64,000 nucleotides of DNA from Novosphingobium cyanobacteriorum (GTDB lineage: Bacteria > Pseudomonadota > Alphaproteobacteria > Sphingomonadales > Sphingomonadaceae), in the NCBI RefSeq assembly GCF_029436685.1, contig NZ_JAROCY010000004.1:229411-293410 (forward strand), in the 5' to 3' direction. The notes below the pieces were generated by a model, which worked only from the letters and a program-made list of their open reading frames with translations, ran no database searches and was not told the DNA's origin. Below, in pieces: positions 60,750-64,000 of this stretch. Every line of letters begins with the position of its first letter. Positions within the stretch are counted from its first letter, which is position 1. A program made the position numbers and the translations under genes.

Positions 60750-61862
60750 TTACTTCGCTTTCATCGGATCGATCGTCTGGATCGTGCCGTCTGGGTTAAA
60801 GGTCAGTTCGGTCACCTTCACGTTGCGCAGGTGGTTCTTGTTGGACAGCTGGGTGTCGGCATAGAACAGCCACCACTTGCCATCGTGCTGGATGATCGAG
60901 TGATGCGTGGTCCAACCCTGCACCGGCTTCAGGATATGGCCGGTGTACTTGAACGGGCCATAAGGACTTGAACCAATCGCATAGTTGAGGAAGTGCGTGT
61001 CGCCGGTCGAATAAGTGTAGTAATACTTGCCGTCTTTCTTAAAGACCCATGATCCCTCGAAGAAGCGGCGTTCGTGGTCGCCACCAAGTACGGGATTGCC
61101 GTCTTCGCCCAGGATCACCGCATCGCGTGGCGTCTCGGCAAAGGACTTCATGTCCGGGTTCATCTTCGCGACCTTGCCAGAAAGCGCGGGCTTGTCGTCC
61201 TGCTTCAGGTCTGTGTCGGACCCGTTGGGGTCATAGGTCCCGGTCGCCCAGCGCTGCAGCTGGCCGCCCCAGATCCCGCCGAAATACATATAGGCGGTGC
61301 CGTCTTCGTCGGTGAACACGGCCGGGTCCATCGAGAACGAACCGGGGATCGGCTCCTTTTCAGCCACGAACGGCCCCGTCGGGTTCCTGGATGTGGCGAC
61401 GCCGATCCTGAACGCGCCCAGTCCGTTCTTGTCCTTGGATTTGTCTCGCGCAGGGAAATAGAGATAATAAGTGCCGTCCTTGTAGGCCGCATCCGGCGCC
61501 CACATCTGCTGCGAAGCCCAGGGCACGTCCTTCAGGTCAAGCGCCACCGGCCCCACCGTCACCTTGCCGCCAATCTTGTCCATCGAGAGGACACGGTAAT
61601 CGCGCATGGCATACTGGTTGCCCAGATCGTCGTCGCCCGTCTCGGTGTCGATATCGTGCGAGGGATAGACATAGATCTTGCCGTCAAACACGTGCGCTGA
61701 AGGATCGGCGGTGTAGATTTCGCTGACCAGCGGCTGGTCTCGAAATGCGCTGGCCGGTGCGCCGCCATTGCCCGGCTGGGCGTCCGTTCCGGCCTTCGCA
61801 CAGGCGACAAGGCCCATGGAACTGCCCAGGCACAGCGCGGCCACGATGATTTTCGCCTTCAT
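60750..61862 (-). CDS. GH43 beta-xylosidase/arabinofuranosidase, probable lipoprotein
   Basis: 370 aa. The N-terminal signal with a lipobox-like LVACAKAG suggests an acylated Cys and membrane anchoring. GH43 propeller: base Asp in IYTADPSAHVFDGKIYVYPS, WAPDAAYKDGTYYLYFPA, pKa Asp in GSFSMDPAVFTDEDG and acid Glu in RRFFEGSWVFKKDGKYYY. These suit an exo-acting xylosidase or arabinofuranosidase. First gene of the operon with xylB and xylA, behind the pentose operator, so release and isomerisation of xylose are co-expressed. AGGGGAT precedes the ATG. Confidence 0.88.
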   Translation of the reverse strand: MKAKIIVAALCLGSSMGLVACAKAGTDAQPGNGGAPASAFRDQPLVSEIYTADPSAHVFDGKIYVYPSHDIDTETGDDDLGNQYAMRDYRVLSMDKIGGKVTVGPVALDLKDVPWASQQMWAPDAAYKDGTYYLYFPARDKSKDKNGLGAFRIGVATSRNPTGPFVAEKEPIPGSFSMDPAVFTDEDGTAYMYFGGIWGGQLQRWATGTYDPNGSDTDLKQDDKPALSGKVAKMNPDMKSFAETPRDAVILGEDGNPVLGGDHERRFFEGSWVFKKDGKYYYTYSTGDTHFLNYAIGSSPYGPFKYTGHILKPVQGWTTHHSIIQHDGKWWLFYADTQLSNKNHLRNVKVTELTFNPDGTIQTIDPMKAK

Positions 61863-61919
61863 CTTTTGACATCCCCTTGCAGGCCGATTCCCTCGGCCCT
61901 TGGCATGATTGCATGGCGA

Positions 61920-61948
61920 ATGATAGCGCTACCTAAACAGAACGACAA
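61920..61948 (-). promoter_or_regulatory. promoter of GH43-xylB-xylA
   Basis: Minus-strand TTGTCG (61948-61943) and TATCAT (61925-61920) with exactly 17 bp between. The operator GGTAGCGCTATC covers the spacer end and the -10 box. The leader would be ~50 nt. Confidence 0.7.
61922..61933. promoter_or_regulatory. LacI-family operator on the GH43-xylBA promoter
   Basis: GATAGCGCTACC, identical to 43412-43423. It overlaps the predicted -10 box, so binding should block RNA polymerase. It lies 60 nt before the GH43 start. Confidence 0.9.
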
Positions 61949-61965
61949 TCTGAAATGTTCGTTCT
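61939..61965. repeat. inverted repeat AGAACGA/TCGTTCT
   Basis: Seven-bp arms (61939-61945, 61959-61965) around 13 nt, spanning the predicted -35 box. It may be a weak terminator for dgoA or a second regulator's site. Confidence 0.4.
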
Positions 61966-62008
61966 AATTATGCTGCTTCGAGATGCTTGGCAAGCAGTGA
62001 AAACGGCA

Positions 62009-62641
62009 TCAGCCGTGGGTGCGCTCCCACGCCTCAACCAGCGCCAAAGCATTGGCCTTCACGTGTGCCGCATCATATCCGGGCCGGTAAAGGCTGCTGC
62101 CGATGCCGAAGCCGAAGGCGCCCGCCCCCAGGAACTCGGCCATGTTGGCAGGGCCCACGCCGCCCACGGCCCACACCCGCACAGAGGGGGGCAGCACCTC
62201 GCGGACCGCCTTCACATATCCGCTGCCCAGCGCCGATCCGGGAAACAGCTTCAGGTCCCGTGCCCCTGCAGCCACGGCGGCAAAGGCCTCGGTCGGGGTA
62301 AGGAAGCCTGGCAGGACATCCATGCCCAGGGCTTTCGATCGTGATATCACCGCCGGATCGGTGTTGGGCGATACCATGAACGTACCGCCTGTGCCTGCCA
62401 GTTGCTCCGCCAGTTCCGGGCTGGTCACGGTGCCACCGCCAATCGCGGCCTGCGTGCCCAGCGCGGCCGCCATCGCCGCAATGGAGCCCACCGGATCGGG
62501 TGAGTTGAACGGCACCTCGATCAGCCGCACGCCCGCCTCCACCAGCGCCGTGGCGATCGCCACCGCTTCATGCGTCTGGATTCCCCGCAGGATGGCGACG
62601 ATCGGCGGCGTACCTTGGGCAAGAACCTCGTCGATGGTCAT
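62009..62641 (-). CDS. dgoA: 2-dehydro-3-deoxy-6-phosphogalactonate aldolase
   Basis: 210 aa, KDPG/KDPGal aldolase family: ILRGIQTHEAVAIATALVEAGVRLIEVPFNSPD, GGGTVTSPELA, MVSPNTDPAVI, Schiff-base Lys in DLKLFPGSALG and VWAVGGVGPANMAEFLGAGA. The N-terminal PPIVAILRG and PFNSPDP are the DgoA variant rather than Eda. It splits 2-keto-3-deoxy-6-phosphogalactonate into pyruvate and glyceraldehyde-3-phosphate. The start overlaps the dgoK stop by 4 bp. Confidence 0.93.
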   Translation of the reverse strand: MTIDEVLAQGTPPIVAILRGIQTHEAVAIATALVEAGVRLIEVPFNSPDPVGSIAAMAAALGTQAAIGGGTVTSPELAEQLAGTGGTFMVSPNTDPAVISRSKALGMDVLPGFLTPTEAFAAVAAGARDLKLFPGSALGSGYVKAVREVLPPSVRVWAVGGVGPANMAEFLGAGAFGFGIGSSLYRPGYDAAHVKANALALVEAWERTHG

Positions 62642-63549
62642 GGATGGCGGCTTTCGGTTGCGGCAAGGGAAGGGGCCAGCCCGGCGATGACCGCGGCCTC
62701 ACCGTCGATGGTCTGCGCCGAACCGCCATGGTGCGCAAGCGCGCGGGCATAGAGCGTGGTCAGCGCGGGATCGCCGATCAGCACCAAGTCCTGTCTGCCC
62801 GCACCGAACTGCGCGGCTTCCGCGCCGATCAGCAACCCGGAAAGGTAACCCTGCGCCCAGTTGCCGGAGCGTCCGTCGATCAGGCGGGCTGCCCGCGCCT
62901 CGAACAGCGCCCCGGCCAGTGGTTCCGTCGACCGCGCCAGCCCGCGTGCAAATCCCTGGTCGAAGGTGCCTTCGCCGGAAGGGTCCTGCCCGCCCAGCGA
63001 GGTGTGCGTGGTGATTGCCGCAAACAGTTCGCCCGTGGGTGCGGTGCGGAACCCGGTGATCGCCCCGTTGCAGACGCGCACCCATTTGCCGTGCGTGCCG
63101 GGCAGGGCAAGCACGCGTTCCCCAGTCGCAAGTACAGGATTGGACACCATGGCGCCGAAAATCTGGGTCTCTTCGCCACGCATGACCTCGGGCACGCCGC
63201 TGTCGCGATGCGAAAGGCCGGGCAGCACCGTTATCGGGACGCCATCCAACGTCTCCTCCACCTGCGCTGCACGCCACGCAGCCTCGTCAGCGGGGCATGG
63301 GGTATAGGGCGCTGGGATGATCCCGGCTGGCGAACCTGCCATGCCACACAGCGTCACGCCGTCGATCCGGCCCGTTGATCGCCAATCGCCCAGCAACTCC
63401 TGCAATACATTAGCCGCTGGACCGGCCATCACGGAGGTGCCCGGTCCATCGCGCCGATCCACGATGTGCCCGTCTGCAATCAGGAACAGTCGCAGCCGGG
63501 TGCCTCCCCAGTCACCTATCACGCTGCGTCCGTCCGGCGCCATGGTCAA
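62638..63549 (-). CDS. dgoK: 2-dehydro-3-deoxygalactonokinase
   Basis: 303 aa, DgoK family with actin-like fold: VIGDWGGTRLRLFLI, GPGTSVMAG, ITLCGMAGSP-like VTLCGMAGSPAG, VLALPGTHGKWVRV and TGELFAAITTHTSLG. It phosphorylates 2-keto-3-deoxygalactonate for DgoA. It overlaps both neighbours by 4 bp. ATG 63543 is an alternative start. Confidence 0.93.
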   Translation of the reverse strand: MTMAPDGRSVIGDWGGTRLRLFLIADGHIVDRRDGPGTSVMAGPAANVLQELLGDWRSTGRIDGVTLCGMAGSPAGIIPAPYTPCPADEAAWRAAQVEETLDGVPITVLPGLSHRDSGVPEVMRGEETQIFGAMVSNPVLATGERVLALPGTHGKWVRVCNGAITGFRTAPTGELFAAITTHTSLGGQDPSGEGTFDQGFARGLARSTEPLAGALFEARAARLIDGRSGNWAQGYLSGLLIGAEAAQFGAGRQDLVLIGDPALTTLYARALAHHGGSAQTIDGEAAVIAGLAPSLAATESRHP

Positions 63550-64000
63550 TCCACGAACGGGTTGGTCGTCACCCGCGTGCCCCGCAGGAACGCGTCGGCC
63601 ACCAGCCGCAGAGGGGCAACGTCCACATCGCTGCGCCCGGTGCGTATCAGCGTGGCGAACCGGGCGTAGAGTGCGGGATATTCATGATCTTCGGCGTGGT
63701 CGGTGCCCGTCGGCAGGGTCAGCACCGCACCGCCCTGTGACAGTTTCAGCGTACCCGCGTCGGTCTCCACCACGATGTCCCAGCTCTGCGGGCCGGTCTG
63801 CCGCCAATCTAGGTCCATGTGCAGCGCAGCCCCACCGGTATCGCTGAACGTCATGTCCGCAGCGATCGGCGCGACGCGGTTGGCCGGGATTTCCAGCTTG
63901 GCGCCGCGCAGGAAAATCGGCCGGGGCAGGATATGGGTGACGATGGACAGCGCATTGATGCCGGGGTCGAACACGCCGAGTCCGCCGGGCTCCCAGATCC
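63546..64000 (-). CDS. galactose 1-dehydrogenase, Gfo/Idh/MocA family (partial)
   Basis: The C-terminal ~150 residues; the gene runs off the window at 64000, so the NAD(P)-binding domain is not seen. The visible part begins WEPGGLGVFDPGINALSIVTH and continues PIFLRGAKLEIPANR and YPALYARFATLIRTGRSDVD, as in bacterial D-galactose (L-arabinose) 1-dehydrogenases. With dgoK and dgoA, which it overlaps by 4 bp, this is a De Ley-Doudoroff galactose operon. L-arabinose oxidation is an alternative or extra activity. Confidence 0.8.
   Translation of the reverse strand, partial: IWEPGGLGVFDPGINALSIVTHILPRPIFLRGAKLEIPANRVAPIAADMTFSDTGGAALHMDLDWRQTGPQSWDIVVETDAGTLKLSQGGAVLTLPTGTDHAEDHEYPALYARFATLIRTGRSDVDVAPLRLVADAFLRGTRVTTNPFVD

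Overview
The window reads as a high-GC alphaproteobacterial chromosome of the Sphingomonadales type (Novosphingobium/Sphingobium-like). This is an inference from the gene content: large TonB-dependent receptors, SapC/cupin/halogenase modules, SCPU pili, a DcaP-like porin and Caulobacter-like oxidative xylose genes. No insertion sequence, phage, rRNA or CRISPR array was seen. Genes are densely packed and many neighbours overlap by 4 bp.

Layout. (1) 45-121: initiator tRNA with a terminator. (2) 655-8050, minus strand: a five-gene signalling operon of GGDEF-EAL protein, TonB-dependent receptor, YfiR-like protein, CHASE8-type hybrid histidine kinase and a stand-alone receiver. (3) 8286-12383: archaic chaperone-usher pilus operon (SCPU, chaperone, usher, SCPU). 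(4) 12498-13760: MgtC/DUF4010 membrane protein. (5) 14002-25395: acetate/propionate module. A CrbS-like symporter-kinase faces an acs-crbR operon, which diverges from a DcaP porin, an MHS-family transporter and a propionyl-CoA synthetase. (6) 25392-28849: HscC-type Hsp70 with a J-like partner.

(7) 29111-64000: a pentose/hemicellulose utilisation island. It holds oxidative xylose genes (dehydrogenase, lactonase, 2-keto-3-deoxyxylonate dehydratase) with an acetylesterase; a LacI regulator; a sugar porter with a GH51 arabinofuranosidase; a GH27 enzyme with a CE1 esterase; SapC and cupin genes divergent from a TonB receptor, flavin halogenase, GH3 and GH8 genes; GH95; an FCD-GntR regulator; GH43 with a secreted unknown protein; the isomerase-route operon GH43-xylB-xylA; and the start of a galactose (De Ley-Doudoroff) operon, with dgoA, dgoK and a galactose dehydrogenase that runs off the end.

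How it works together: the TonB receptor would import xylo/arabino-oligosaccharides. Periplasmic or outer-membrane GH3, GH8, GH43, GH51 and esterases would trim them, the porter would import pentoses, and two parallel xylose routes (isomerase/kinase and oxidative) would consume them. A palindromic LacI-family operator (GATAGCGCTACC/GGTAGCGCTATC) occurs before the oxidative operon, the lacI/porter pair, the TonB receptor and the GH43-xylBA operon. It ties these units into one regulon. The oxidative operon also has an upstream near-match and an 11/12 copy inside its first gene, a layout like lac O3-O1-O2.
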